Shown piece by piece: positions 30,361-39,627 of a stretch of DNA of 64,000 nt (position 1 is the stretch's first letter; each line of letters starts with the position of its first letter). A model generated the notes under the pieces. That model made no database searches, had not been told where the DNA came from, and worked only from the letters and a program-made list of their open reading frames with translations. Source of the stretch: Mycobacterium colombiense (GTDB lineage: Bacteria; Actinomycetota; Actinomycetes; Mycobacteriales; Mycobacteriaceae); the NCBI RefSeq assembly GCF_003284935.1, contig NZ_QMEV01000006.1, positions 62,001 through 126,000 on the forward strand. The letters are read 5' to 3'. The position numbers were made by a program, and so were the translations under genes.

Positions 30361-30600
30361 GTTCCTACATTCTGGCAAGGCACATACCGGATTGTCACGG
30401 AGTTCATAGAGTTCTCAAATGTGAGCACACCATCGATGACCTCGGCCGGGGCCCCGTGCGCACCCGATGGGAACCGAACCCGGCGCGGCGATACGCCAGA
30501 TCCGCTTGCGGCCCTTGCCGTTCCGCGTCCGGCGGCGAGCGGTCTGGCACGGCGCATCCAGTGTCGGTGCCGCACAGCAGCATTCGGTGATCGGCATACG

Positions 30601-30639
30601 AAAACCGGGGCCGCGCACCAGATCGGTGCGCGGCCCCGG
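30601..30639 (-). terminator. Intrinsic terminator of the PE/PPE/esx cassette
   Basis: Perfect 15-bp stem (30605-30619 with 30625-30639), arms CCGGGGCCGCGCACC, five-base loop, followed on the minus strand by TTTT. It lies 15 bp beyond the esxI stop and should end the PE8-PPE15-esxJ-esxI transcript. It is unusually strong for a mycobacterium, where textbook T-tailed hairpins are uncommon. Confidence 0.85.
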
Positions 30640-30654
30640 CGTCGAACGAAGGTG

Positions 30655-30939
30655 TCAGGCCCAGCTGGACCCGACGGCGCTGTCGGTGCTGGCCATGTTG
30701 CTGCCCGCGGACTGAACCTTCTGTCCGTGGGAGTTGGCCTGCTCGTAGATGACCTGGAAGTTGCGACCCAACTGGGTGATGAACTCCTGGCATGCCACCG
30801 AACCCGCACCGCCCCAGAAGTCGCCGGCAGCAAGCACATCGCGAACGATGGCCTGGTGCTCGGCCTCCAAGGACGCGGCCTGGGCGCGGATCAAGGCACC
30901 GTGGGCGTCTACATCGCCGAACTGGTAGTTAATGCTCAT
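30655..30939 (-). CDS. esxI: WXG100 protein, EsxI/EsxN type
   Basis: 94-residue ESAT-6-like protein of the QILSS-partner subfamily (MSINYQFGDVDAHGALIRAQ start). The helix-turn-helix WxG motif is FWGG at about residues 41-44, and the C-terminal secretion signal YxxxD/E is represented by YEQANSHGQ region. It should pair with the EsxJ-type protein just upstream and be exported by a type VII system, probably ESX-5-like. AAGGAG precedes the ATG. The symbol follows synteny with Rv1037c; the five near-identical paralogues of this subfamily cannot be told apart by sequence alone. Confidence 0.92.
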   Translation of the reverse strand: MSINYQFGDVDAHGALIRAQAASLEAEHQAIVRDVLAAGDFWGGAGSVACQEFITQLGRNFQVIYEQANSHGQKVQSAGSNMASTDSAVGSSWA

Positions 30940-30983
30940 TGGCTTTGCTCCTTAAAAGTGTTGTACAGCAGCGGTTTCGACCG

Positions 30984-31280
30984 CTAGCTGCTGAGGATCT
31001 GCTGCGAGGCCTGCTCTTGCTGCTCGTAGTTGTTCGCGTCGCGAATCAGTCCGTCACGCACGCCGTGGAGCATGTTGACGATGTTGCGGAAGGCCTGGTT
31101 GACCTGACCCATGGTGTCGTACGAGGTGGCCTGGGCCTGACCGCTCCAGCCCGAGCCGGCGATGTTCATCGACGACGCCCACATCTTGCGGGCCTCGTCC
31201 TCAACGGTCTGGGCGTGCACCTCGAAGCGGCCCGCCATCGCCCGCATCTCGTGCGGGTCGGTCATAAAACGAGTTGCCAT
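30984..31280 (-). CDS. esxJ: WXG100 protein, EsxJ (QILSS) type
   Basis: 98-residue partner of EsxI; begins [20 protein letters not shown], has the WSG turn (GSGWSGQA) and ends in [13 protein letters not shown], the tail that names the subfamily. AGGAG lies 8 bases before the ATG. Heterodimer formation with EsxI and type VII export are expected. Located downstream of the PE and PPE genes, as Rv1038c is in M. tuberculosis. Confidence 0.93.
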   Translation of the reverse strand: MATRFMTDPHEMRAMAGRFEVHAQTVEDEARKMWASSMNIAGSGWSGQAQATSYDTMGQVNQAFRNIVNMLHGVRDGLIRDANNYEQQEQASQQILSS

Positions 31281-31440
31281 GTCGGCTGTCTCCTATCTTC
31301 AAGCTTCAGTTCGCCGAAGTCTTAACAGTTGTACTTAATGCAGTGGTGGCCGCGTTGTAAACAGATTACGGCCTGCCGGTTAATTGCTCGCCTCAAACGG
31401 GTGACATGTACCCCCTTTTTCCCATATCAGCGTTCCCCTC

Positions 31441-32598
31441 TCAGACGACAACCTGTTTGGGCATGACGATCGGCTTGAAGCCATAGCGGGGTCCGGCCCC
31501 GTAGGCGCCGGCGCCCTTTGCTGCGGCCGCCATTCCGGGCATGCCGGGCATCGCGGTGACCGGCTCGGCGGCCTCGGAGGCGACGGTCCAACCCGAGCCC
31601 TCGAGCGGGGCGGCGGCCGACCAGCTGGCCGGCACCGAGAGGCCCCCGACCGCGGATGCCTCGCCGACGCTCGCCGAGGCCGCCGCGCCCAGACCGCCCG
31701 CCGGCGTCACCGCGCTCACCATCGCGCCTTCGGTGATGCCCGCGGCGCCGGCCGGCGCCACGTCACTGACGGCTGCCGCCGGGGCGGCCGAGGACAGGGT
31801 ATGCCCGAGCGATACCCCGGTCGGGATGGCGTTCATGGTGAACCATGCCCCGGTGTTGACCGCGCCGTTGATGCCGTTGAGGACCGACGGGGTGCCCAGG
31901 AAGCCGTCGATCGACTGCAGCAGGTCGGTGCTCTGGAAGGGGAGCGAGGCGCTGACCGATGCGAGCGGGTCGGCGGCCGAGGTGATGGGCGCATCCAATG
32001 CCTGGACTGTGCCGCTGGTGGCGTCACTGGCCAGCGCGCTGTTGTCGATGGCCGTGGCGGCCGCCGGGTCGGTGGTCGACGTCAGCGGTGTCACCGGCTG
32101 CAGGGTGCCCGCCGCCGCCGACGCCGCCTGGTAGGTGGCCATCATGGTGGCGTCCTGGACCCACATCTCGGCGTACTGGGCCTCGGTCGCGGCGATCGCG
32201 GCGGAGTTGACGCCCAGGAAGTTGGTTGCGACCAGGGTGGCCAGCAACGACCTGTTGGCCGCGATCACCGGCGGGGGCACCGTCGCCGCGAACGCGGCCT
32301 CGTATGCGGCCGCCGACGCGGTGGCCTGGGCGCTGGCCTGCTCGAGCGCGGCCGCCGTGGTGGTCAGGTAGGACACGATGGGCTGGGCCGCGGCCGCCGC
32401 GGCCGCCGAGCCGCCGCCCGTCCACTGCTCGGTGGTGAGCAACGAGATGATCGACTCCCACTGGCTGGCGGTCGTGCTGATCTCGGCCGACAGGTTGGCG
32501 TAGGCGGTGGCGGCGGCCATCAGCGGCCCGGAGCCGGCGCCCGCGTACATGAGCGACGAAGTGATCTCTGGTGGTACACCCGCAAAATCAAGAACCAT
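31441..32598 (-). CDS. PPE15: PPE-family protein, SVP subgroup (PPE15-like)
   Basis: 385 residues. The PPE domain (about 1-175) shows FAGVPPEITSSLMYAGAGSGPLM, the LTTEQWTGG turn that contains the WxG, and the NFLGVNSAAIAATEAQYAEMW block. An Ala/Ser/Gly-rich middle follows, then the SVP signature (GGLSVPASW) and a conserved end (PGMPGM, then RYGFKPIVMPK). It should form a heterodimer with the PE protein immediately upstream and be exported to the surface by ESX-5. The symbol is by synteny with Rv1039c. Confidence 0.9.
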   Translation of the reverse strand: MVLDFAGVPPEITSSLMYAGAGSGPLMAAATAYANLSAEISTTASQWESIISLLTTEQWTGGGSAAAAAAAQPIVSYLTTTAAALEQASAQATASAAAYEAAFAATVPPPVIAANRSLLATLVATNFLGVNSAAIAATEAQYAEMWVQDATMMATYQAASAAAGTLQPVTPLTSTTDPAAATAIDNSALASDATSGTVQALDAPITSAADPLASVSASLPFQSTDLLQSIDGFLGTPSVLNGINGAVNTGAWFTMNAIPTGVSLGHTLSSAAPAAAVSDVAPAGAAGITEGAMVSAVTPAGGLGAAASASVGEASAVGGLSVPASWSAAAPLEGSGWTVASEAAEPVTAMPGMPGMAAAAKGAGAYGAGPRYGFKPIVMPKQVVV

Positions 32599-32669
32599 TT
32601 CTAATTCCGTTCCCTTCGGTGTGAAAACTGGTGCGTTGCTGGCTTATGCGCGCGTCGTTGTCCGCCGCC

Positions 32670-33578
32670 TTAGAGGCTCGACGCCTTCGGCATGACGATG
32701 GGCTTGACGCCGTAGCGCGGCGCACCGAAGCCCGCGCTGTTGCGGGCCATCGCGCCCATGCCCGGCATGCCCGGCACGATCGTTCCGGCGCCGGCCTGCG
32801 GCGCGGCGGCGGTCCAGCCGACCGTCTGCAGCGGCGCGGCGGCGGTGCCTGCCACGGGGGTGACCGAACCGGCCCAGGTCGGCGGCACCGAGAGCTTGCT
32901 GACCATGGTCGCCTGGCCCATCGCCGCCGCCGGCATCGCACCCATGCCGGCCATGGCGGGGGTGGCCGGTGCGGTCGACGCTGCCAGGTCGGCGGCGCCG
33001 GCCGCGGCGGCGGCGTCACCGGTGTCCGAGGCGGCGGCGGGAAGCAGACCGCCACCGGCCATGCCGAGCAGGTCGGATCCGGCCGACGCCCAGTTGCCGG
33101 CGCCGATGTTCAAGATGTTGGCGCCGTTGCTGGACAGGCCGAACATTCCGCCGAGCATGGACGGGTTGGTGTAGTTGCCGGTGCCGCCCAGCAGGTACTG
33201 GAGGATGTCCAGGCCGCTGGTGCCCGGGCCGGCGGTGGCGGCGGGGCTCGCGGCGGCGGAGACCAGGTCCGAATTCGACAGCAGGGCCTGGGCCGCGTTG
33301 ACGGTTTCGGTGTCGCCGTAGCTGTTGGAGCTGATGCCCAGGGTGCTTGCGTACTGCTCCAGCAACGTCTGCGCCTCGGCCGCGATCGACTGGTAGGTGG
33401 TGCCGTAGGTGGAGAAGAGGATCGCTTGCTGGGCCGATACCGGGTCGGCCGCCGCCGGGGCGATGACGGTGGTCGCCGCCGCCGCGCCCGCGTTCTGCGC
33501 CGCCAGATTGGTGTTGATTCCGCTGAGCAGCTGCTCCGCGGCTAACATTTCTTCAGTTTGCGTTGTCAGAAAAGACAT
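32670..33578 (-). CDS. PE8: PE-family protein with PPE-like C-terminal tail (PE8-like)
   Basis: 302 residues, starting MSFLTTQTEEMLAAEQLLSG after AGGAG. The first 95 residues form the helical-hairpin PE domain, with the YxxxD/E-type export signal expected at its end (YGDTE). The long C-terminal part is Ala/Gly-rich and ends like the neighbouring PPE protein: a LSVPPTW motif, PGMPGM and RYGVKPIVMPK. The shared tail suggests the two partners were assembled from a common segment or bind the same thing. Synteny: Rv1040c. First gene of the cassette. Confidence 0.9.
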   Translation of the reverse strand: MSFLTTQTEEMLAAEQLLSGINTNLAAQNAGAAAATTVIAPAAADPVSAQQAILFSTYGTTYQSIAAEAQTLLEQYASTLGISSNSYGDTETVNAAQALLSNSDLVSAAASPAATAGPGTSGLDILQYLLGGTGNYTNPSMLGGMFGLSSNGANILNIGAGNWASAGSDLLGMAGGGLLPAAASDTGDAAAAAGAADLAASTAPATPAMAGMGAMPAAAMGQATMVSKLSVPPTWAGSVTPVAGTAAAPLQTVGWTAAAPQAGAGTIVPGMPGMGAMARNSAGFGAPRYGVKPIVMPKASSL

Positions 33579-33931
33579 CCAATGCTCCTAATGTCGGAAC
33601 GAGTCGACCCCCGGCGTGGATCGACCTGTGTGTGCACGTAAAGACCCCTGTGCGTGTGCGTAAGGCTAATAACCCACACCCTCACGTTGCCCACCCAAAG
33701 GGCAGGCGTTACAGCCGTTTACGGGTTTTTAACGATACGGGCGTCAGTTTTAACAAGGCCCTGTCGCAGGACATGGTGATGTCACTCGGGTCGAGGCGCC
33801 GATAAGGGAATTCCCGCGCGGCGCGCGGATCGTAGCCGATGCCCATCCGGTCCGCATGTTGTACATCTGGCTAATTAGCCAGGCGATGCGATGCCGCGCG
33901 GGCGGCCGCGACGCGCTAGATTCGCCGCCGG
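33579..33931 (-). promoter_or_regulatory. Upstream region of the PE/PPE/esx cassette
   Basis: 353 bp without a gene, noticeably richer in A/T than its surroundings. It holds two TTTTAAC-type words in direct repeat, GTTTTTAAC (33725-33733) and GTTTTAAC (33747-33754), 22 bp apart (two helical turns), a plausible regulator site. AGGAG of the PE gene is at the downstream end. No -10/-35 pair is clear enough to call. Confidence 0.35.
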
Positions 33932-34005
33932 GCCCCCATAGCCCAATTGGCAGAGGCAGCGGACTTAAAATCCGCCCAGTGTCGGTTCGAGTCCGACTGG
34001 GGGCA
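33932..34005 (+). tRNA. leuX: tRNA with UAA anticodon (Leu), short variable arm
   Basis: 74-nt cloverleaf: acceptor GCCCCCA with TGGGGGC, discriminator A, D-arm GCC/GGC, anticodon stem GCGGA/TCCGC around CTTAAAA (anticodon TAA), T-arm GTCGG-TTCGAGT-CCGAC. The variable region is only 5 nt (CCAGT) rather than the long arm normal for bacterial tRNA-Leu. M. tuberculosis has leuX next to the same esx/PE/PPE genes, as I recall. Only CC of the CCA end is encoded. Accessory genes begin right after it. Confidence 0.9.
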
Positions 34006-34187
34006 CCGGGTCGGCCGGGTTTGGCGGCGGACCGGCTCCCGGTGCGCCGCACTGGAACGTAGCCGCATCGCATGGGCTTGTCGGGCACGTTGTGATGATG
34101 AAACACCTTGGAGCGCAGGGGCGTTCAGCGACTCACACCAGGAACGCGGGCGGGGCGGCGCTGCTCGTGTCGATGCTGAGCCTGGGC

Positions 34188-35369
34188 TCAGTCTCCGTGA
34201 CCACCGCCATTGCCCTTGCCGTGTCCCTTACCTGGACCGTGCCAGGGCGGGGCCACAGGCTGTGGTGCCGGCGGGGACGGTGTCGGCGGTGGGGCATTGC
34301 TGACCGGAACCGGCGAGGGCGTGGCGGTGGTCGCCGGCTCGACAGGTGCGTGGGAGGACGACGCATCAAGCGCGAGTCCCAGTGGGATGAGAATCAGGAC
34401 CGCCAAGACCGCCAGGACGCCCAGCAACTTTCGCCTGCGGCTCGTCGGCGGAACCAGCGCTGGGACGAAAGTGTTCGTCGGCGAGTTGGGCACCGGCACC
34501 TCGAGCGGCTTGGTAGCCGGGTGCCTTCGTGGGGCGGCCCGCACGCCTGCCGCCACGTCAAGGCGGCCGTGCAGCGCGGCGCGCATCTCGTCGGCGCTGC
34601 CAAACCGCCGCCCAGGGTCGTGCGCCATCGCGCGTTCGATGACCATGATCAGCCGGGGATCGACGTCGGGCCTCAGCCCGGCCAGTGGCGGCGGCCGCCC
34701 GTGCAGAATGGCGCCGGCGAGCGCGGCCATGTTCTCCTGCGGAAACGGGCGGTGCCCGGCGAGCGCTTCGTAACCGACGACGCCGAGCGCATAGAGATCG
34801 TCGGCTACACACGCAGGCGCACCGGCGATCCGCTCGGGGCTCAGATAAGCAATGGTGCCGAGGATCTGACCGGTCAGCGTGTTCGTCGCCTCCGGAAGCT
34901 TGGCAATCCCAAAGTCCGCGACCTTCACGATCTCGCCGCCGGCGGCAATCAGGATGTTTCCCGGCTTGATGTCGCGGTGCAGGATGGCGGCGCCGTGGGC
35001 TGCGCTCAGCGCGGCGAGGACATTGTCGAGCAGGACCCGCACCCGCAGTTGCGCCAGCGGACCACGGGCCAGCTCGTGAGCCAAGGTTTCCCCGGGCAGC
35101 CGTTCCATCACGATGAACGGCTGGCCGTCCTGCTCGCCACTGTCGTAGACCGCGACGATATTCGGATGGTTGAGCGCCGCTGCAGCACACGCTTCGGCGT
35201 CAAAGCGATTCCGCATGCCGCTCTGGGCGCACACCGCGGGGTGTAGGAGCTTGATCGCGATCGGTCGGCGCAGTCGGGTGTCCCAGCCCTCGCGAACCTC
35301 GGCCATGCCGCCACTTCCGAGTTTGCCGCCCACCTCATAGCGGTCGGCGAGCAACACTCGGGTGTTCAT
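34188..35369 (-). CDS. Membrane-anchored Ser/Thr protein kinase (Pkn2 family)
   Basis: 393 residues from ATG 35369 (MNTRVLLADRYEVGG). Hanks-type kinase domain about 10-270: glycine loop LGSGGMAEV, Lys40 in AIK, HRDIKPGN with catalytic Asp133, DFG Asp152, and the activation segment ending in SPERI. One transmembrane helix (about 314-335) is followed by a 58-residue outside tail that is Pro-rich and ends in a Gly/His/Lys-rich run (GPGKGHGKGNGGGHGD). It has no PASTA or other sensor domain. It does not look like one of the standard PknA/B/D-L proteins by tail, so it is probably an accessory kinase. Next to the tRNA on the opposite strand. Confidence 0.92.
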   Translation of the reverse strand: MNTRVLLADRYEVGGKLGSGGMAEVREGWDTRLRRPIAIKLLHPAVCAQSGMRNRFDAEACAAAALNHPNIVAVYDSGEQDGQPFIVMERLPGETLAHELARGPLAQLRVRVLLDNVLAALSAAHGAAILHRDIKPGNILIAAGGEIVKVADFGIAKLPEATNTLTGQILGTIAYLSPERIAGAPACVADDLYALGVVGYEALAGHRPFPQENMAALAGAILHGRPPPLAGLRPDVDPRLIMVIERAMAHDPGRRFGSADEMRAALHGRLDVAAGVRAAPRRHPATKPLEVPVPNSPTNTFVPALVPPTSRRRKLLGVLAVLAVLILIPLGLALDASSSHAPVEPATTATPSPVPVSNAPPPTPSPPAPQPVAPPWHGPGKGHGKGNGGGHGD

Positions 35370-35800
35370 TCGCTCTGCAAACTCCGTGCCGCTGCGGTCA
35401 GAATCGTGCCGTCGTTTACCCCGACAGCGACGGCCCAAAACTCCACCCCGGCCGCGGGCCGGCCAATCGGGGGCGCACGGGCGCAGGGTCAAGGTTTGCG
35501 AGGACGCGGAATCGGGGTAGGCGTAGCGCGCAAGCGCATTCCGGGGCGGTCTGATCGGGAAGAACGCTCGGGCGTTTATCGGTCTAGTACACAGTCCTCA
35601 TATGTGAGAAGTCTTCTGATGAATGTTGCGTCCCTAAGTCACGATCTGTACGGATTCGCCATCGAGTTGCGTCAGCTGGCCTACAGCATGCCCGGCGGAC
35701 ACGAAGATCCCGTTGGTGCGCCTGAGCGAGCGAATGATCCAATACGCCCAGGAGGAAGGCCGCGACCGGTAGTCGATCGCTGGGCCTAGCGCGCGGTGTC
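35370..35800. other. Intergenic stretch with a possible gene remnant
   Basis: 431 bp between the kinase start and the DUF732 stop. A short plus-strand frame from 35619 reads plausibly (MNVASLSHDLYGFAIELRQL...), and from 35698 a different frame gives DTKIPLVRLSERMIQYAQEE ending at a stop at 35772. Together they look like a decayed or frameshifted small gene, but they are too short to name. Nothing else is seen. Confidence 0.25.
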
Positions 35801-36130
35801 CTACATTTTGCTGCGGAATTCGGGGCAGTACGACGCCGTCGCCGCCCCGATCACGGTGCCGGCCCCGTTGGTGCTCAGCCCCAGCGACTTCTGCACGTCG
35901 TCGACGGTTTGGGCCATGGTGTCCCCGCCCGCCCAGTCCGCGCACACCGCATGCCCGACGTTGATCATCGTCTGGTCGTTGCCGGCTGGCCAGCTGAGCC
36001 CCCGTTGGGTCAGGGCGCGCAGGAAGTTGTCGTCGGCGGCGTCGGCCGTGGCGGTCGGTGCGGTGGCGAGGACGACGAACGCGGCCAGGCCGATGGCGAT
36101 CGGGCCGCTCAACCGTGCGGTGTTCTTCAT
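35801..36130 (-). CDS. Secreted DUF732 protein
   Basis: 109 residues with a signal peptide (MKNTARLSGPIAIGLAAFVV, cleavage expected after the ATADA region) and a mature DUF732 domain of about 80 residues: DNFLRALTQRGLSWPAGNDQ, two conserved cysteines (in HAVCADW and SYCPEF) likely forming a disulfide. DUF732 proteins are abundant small exported proteins in mycobacteria with no known activity. The ATG at 36130 is preferred over a start 7 codons earlier because it begins the signal peptide directly. Confidence 0.88.
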   Translation of the reverse strand: MKNTARLSGPIAIGLAAFVVLATAPTATADAADDNFLRALTQRGLSWPAGNDQTMINVGHAVCADWAGGDTMAQTVDDVQKSLGLSTNGAGTVIGAATASYCPEFRSKM

Positions 36131-36173
36131 GCGTTCACTCCTCGCCCTCACTGGTGCAGGAACCGAATCTTAA

Positions 36174-37526
<1,353 letters not shown>

Positions 37527-37655
37527 CGAGGAAACCGTTGTGGGAGTTAATGTTTGATGGGATCGAGCGGCGCCGGCGCAGTGGCCGTGACGCGCGGACC
37601 AAGATTTTGGGCCCGCCGACCGCGCAGCAAACCGCCACTCATACACTGACCCAGC

Positions 37656-38462
37656 ATGGGCATGCTGTTCGGCCTCGCGCCGTGGATCGTGTATTGGGTA
37701 CTCGTCGGTAACGTCCCGTTCGCCGCGGCCGTGCTGGTTGCGCTGGCTATCGCCGCCGTCAGCCTGGGCGCCGGCGGCGTGCTCGGCAGGAAGTGGCAGT
37801 TCTTCGACTTCGCCTCCGTCGCAGTGCTTTTGATCCTCGGCGTGCTGGCCTTCACCCTCGGTGAGTCGTTCCTCGAGCGGTGGATACTGCCGCTGAGCAA
37901 CGCCGGCCTCTTCCTGGTGACGCTGATCGGGGTGCTGGTCGGCAAGCCCTTCGTGGCCGAGTTCGCGGCCGCCGAACACGCGCCCGACATCATCAAAACC
38001 GAGCTGTTCCGCCGGATCGTCAAGATCCTCAGCTGGCTCTGGGCCGCGACGTTCGCCGCGATGACGGTGTCGTCGGCCATCCCGTCGATCCTGGAAGGTC
38101 CCGCGGGCCCCGCCGGGACGACCGCCGCCCTCATGCTGGACACCAAGACCCCACTGTCCTTCCTGTGCTACTGGATCATTCCCTTCGGGCTGCTGGGGCT
38201 GGCGGCGGTGGCGTCGCGGCTGCTGCCGGACCGGATGCTGGTCGGGATCGACGACGTCGCACGGGAAACCTCGTTCGTCGCCTACGACGAAGCCACCATC
38301 GACGAGCTCTACTTCCTGGCCCAGGAGCACGCCAATCGCGAAGTGGGCCCCGGCAAGGAGGCCTACGCGGTCAAGGTCGGCGGGATGGGCACCCCGTTGA
38401 CCGGGGACGAGTCCCGAAAGTCGTGGCCCTCCACCTACAAGGTGCGCGACAAGCGGCGCTGA
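37656..38462 (+). CDS. Polytopic membrane protein, function unknown
   Basis: 268 residues with about six predicted transmembrane helices: two near the N-terminus (WIVYWVLVGNVPFAAAVLVAL and the following Ala-rich stretch), SVAVLLILGVLAFTLG, NAGLFLVTLIGVLVG, ILSWLWAATFAAMTV, and FLCYWIIPFGLLGLAAVA. A soluble C-terminus of about 75 residues follows, with YDEATIDELYFLAQEHANRE. I do not recognise a named family. It lies 129 bp after the methyltransferase and upstream of a dienelactone-hydrolase-type gene on the same strand. Confidence 0.75.
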   Translation: MGMLFGLAPWIVYWVLVGNVPFAAAVLVALAIAAVSLGAGGVLGRKWQFFDFASVAVLLILGVLAFTLGESFLERWILPLSNAGLFLVTLIGVLVGKPFVAEFAAAEHAPDIIKTELFRRIVKILSWLWAATFAAMTVSSAIPSILEGPAGPAGTTAALMLDTKTPLSFLCYWIIPFGLLGLAAVASRLLPDRMLVGIDDVARETSFVAYDEATIDELYFLAQEHANREVGPGKEAYAVKVGGMGTPLTGDESRKSWPSTYKVRDKRR

Positions 38463-38582
38463 ACCCCACCGCGGTTCGGCTACGTTGGTTCTCGGCGGAG
38501 CGGCCCAGGACCGCCGCACGCGCTCCGCGTCCGGCACGGCCACACCGGAGAGTGCCCGCCGGGGCGGAGGAAGGGAGTCGCG

Positions 38583-39338
38583 ATGAACGCACCCAGCGCG
38601 GACGCCATGCGCGCGGAGACCGTCACCATCATCGGCCATGGCGGCGACGAGATCGAGGCCTACCAGGCGGTGCCGCTCGCGCAGGGCTCGCGGGGCGGCG
38701 TCGTGTGGATCCACCACATGCCCGGATATGACCGCGAGACCAAGGAGTTCGTCCGCCGGCTCGCCGTCAGCGGCTACAACGCCGTCGCGCCCAACCTCTA
38801 CTCGCGGGAAGCCCCGGGCGCCGCGCCCGACGACGCCGCCGCCGCGGCGCGGGCCGCGGGCGGGGTGCCCGACGACCGATTGGTCGGCGACGTCGCGGGC
38901 GCGGTGGAGCACCTGCGCTCCTTGCCGGGGGCTAACGGCAAGTACGGCGTCATCGGGCACTGCTCGGGCGGGCGGCACGCCTACCTGGCGGCCTGCTCGC
39001 TGCCGTTCGATGCGGCGGTGGACTGCTACGGTGCGTTCATCGTCGAGGATCCGCCCGAGGGCATGCCCAAGACCATGAAGCCGATCCTGGGCCTGGCCGG
39101 CAATCTCAGCTGTCCGCTGCTCGGCCTGTTCGGCCTCGACGACCGGTTTCCGGCGCCCGCCGCGGTGGCCACCCTGGACGCCGAACTCACCAAGCTCGAC
39201 AAGCCGCACGAATTCCACTCCTATGAGGGCGCGGGCCATTCGTTCTTCTCCGTCGACCGTCCGGCGTACCGGCCGGAGGCCGCGGTGGACGGCTGGCAGC
39301 GCATCGACCAGTTCTTCGCCACCTACCTGAAAGGCTAG
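38583..39338 (+). CDS. Dienelactone hydrolase-family protein
   Basis: 251-residue cytosolic alpha/beta hydrolase. The nucleophile motif is GHCSGG, the DLH-type G-x-C-x-GG with Cys as nucleophile; Asp in LFGLDDRFP and His in GAGHSFF complete the triad. It begins at ATG 38583 behind AAGGGAG. DLH proteins hydrolyse cyclic esters and, in many bacteria, other carboxyl esters; the real substrate here is unknown. Nine bases separate it from the next small gene, so it probably heads a three-gene operon ending with the DUF427 gene. Confidence 0.88.
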   Translation: MNAPSADAMRAETVTIIGHGGDEIEAYQAVPLAQGSRGGVVWIHHMPGYDRETKEFVRRLAVSGYNAVAPNLYSREAPGAAPDDAAAAARAAGGVPDDRLVGDVAGAVEHLRSLPGANGKYGVIGHCSGGRHAYLAACSLPFDAAVDCYGAFIVEDPPEGMPKTMKPILGLAGNLSCPLLGLFGLDDRFPAPAAVATLDAELTKLDKPHEFHSYEGAGHSFFSVDRPAYRPEAAVDGWQRIDQFFATYLKG

Positions 39339-39347
39339 GGGTCTCCC

Positions 39348-39620
39348 ATGTGCACCTATCTCACCGAACACGTCGAGATCGACGGCAGCGGCAAGGGTGC
39401 GACGGGATGGTTCGGGGCCAACCGCGCGACGGTGTACGTCGACCATCCCGTCCACGCGCCCTACGGCCACACGGTCAACATCGACGTGCTCAACCCGCAG
39501 CTCGGCCCGTCGGCGCGGGTGGCGCTGGAACTTACCGAGGAGAGCGCCCTGGCGCTGGCCGACGCCATCCACAAAGCCATCGGCCACGCACCGGCCGGGC
39601 TGGCCTCCAAGGACCAGTAG
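39348..39620 (+). CDS. Small conserved protein (DUF6295-like)
   Basis: 90 residues, MCTYLTEHVEIDGSGKGATG start. It has the conserved GWFGANRATVYVDHPVHAPYGHTVNIDVL block with several histidines and a C-terminal helix (LTEESALALADAIHKAIG). I believe it belongs to a small actinobacterial family of unknown function. Cys2 followed by conserved His could bind a metal, which is inference. It sits 9 bp after the hydrolase and 7 bp before the DUF427 gene. Confidence 0.8.
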   Translation: MCTYLTEHVEIDGSGKGATGWFGANRATVYVDHPVHAPYGHTVNIDVLNPQLGPSARVALELTEESALALADAIHKAIGHAPAGLASKDQ

Positions 39621-39627
39621 GTCAGCG

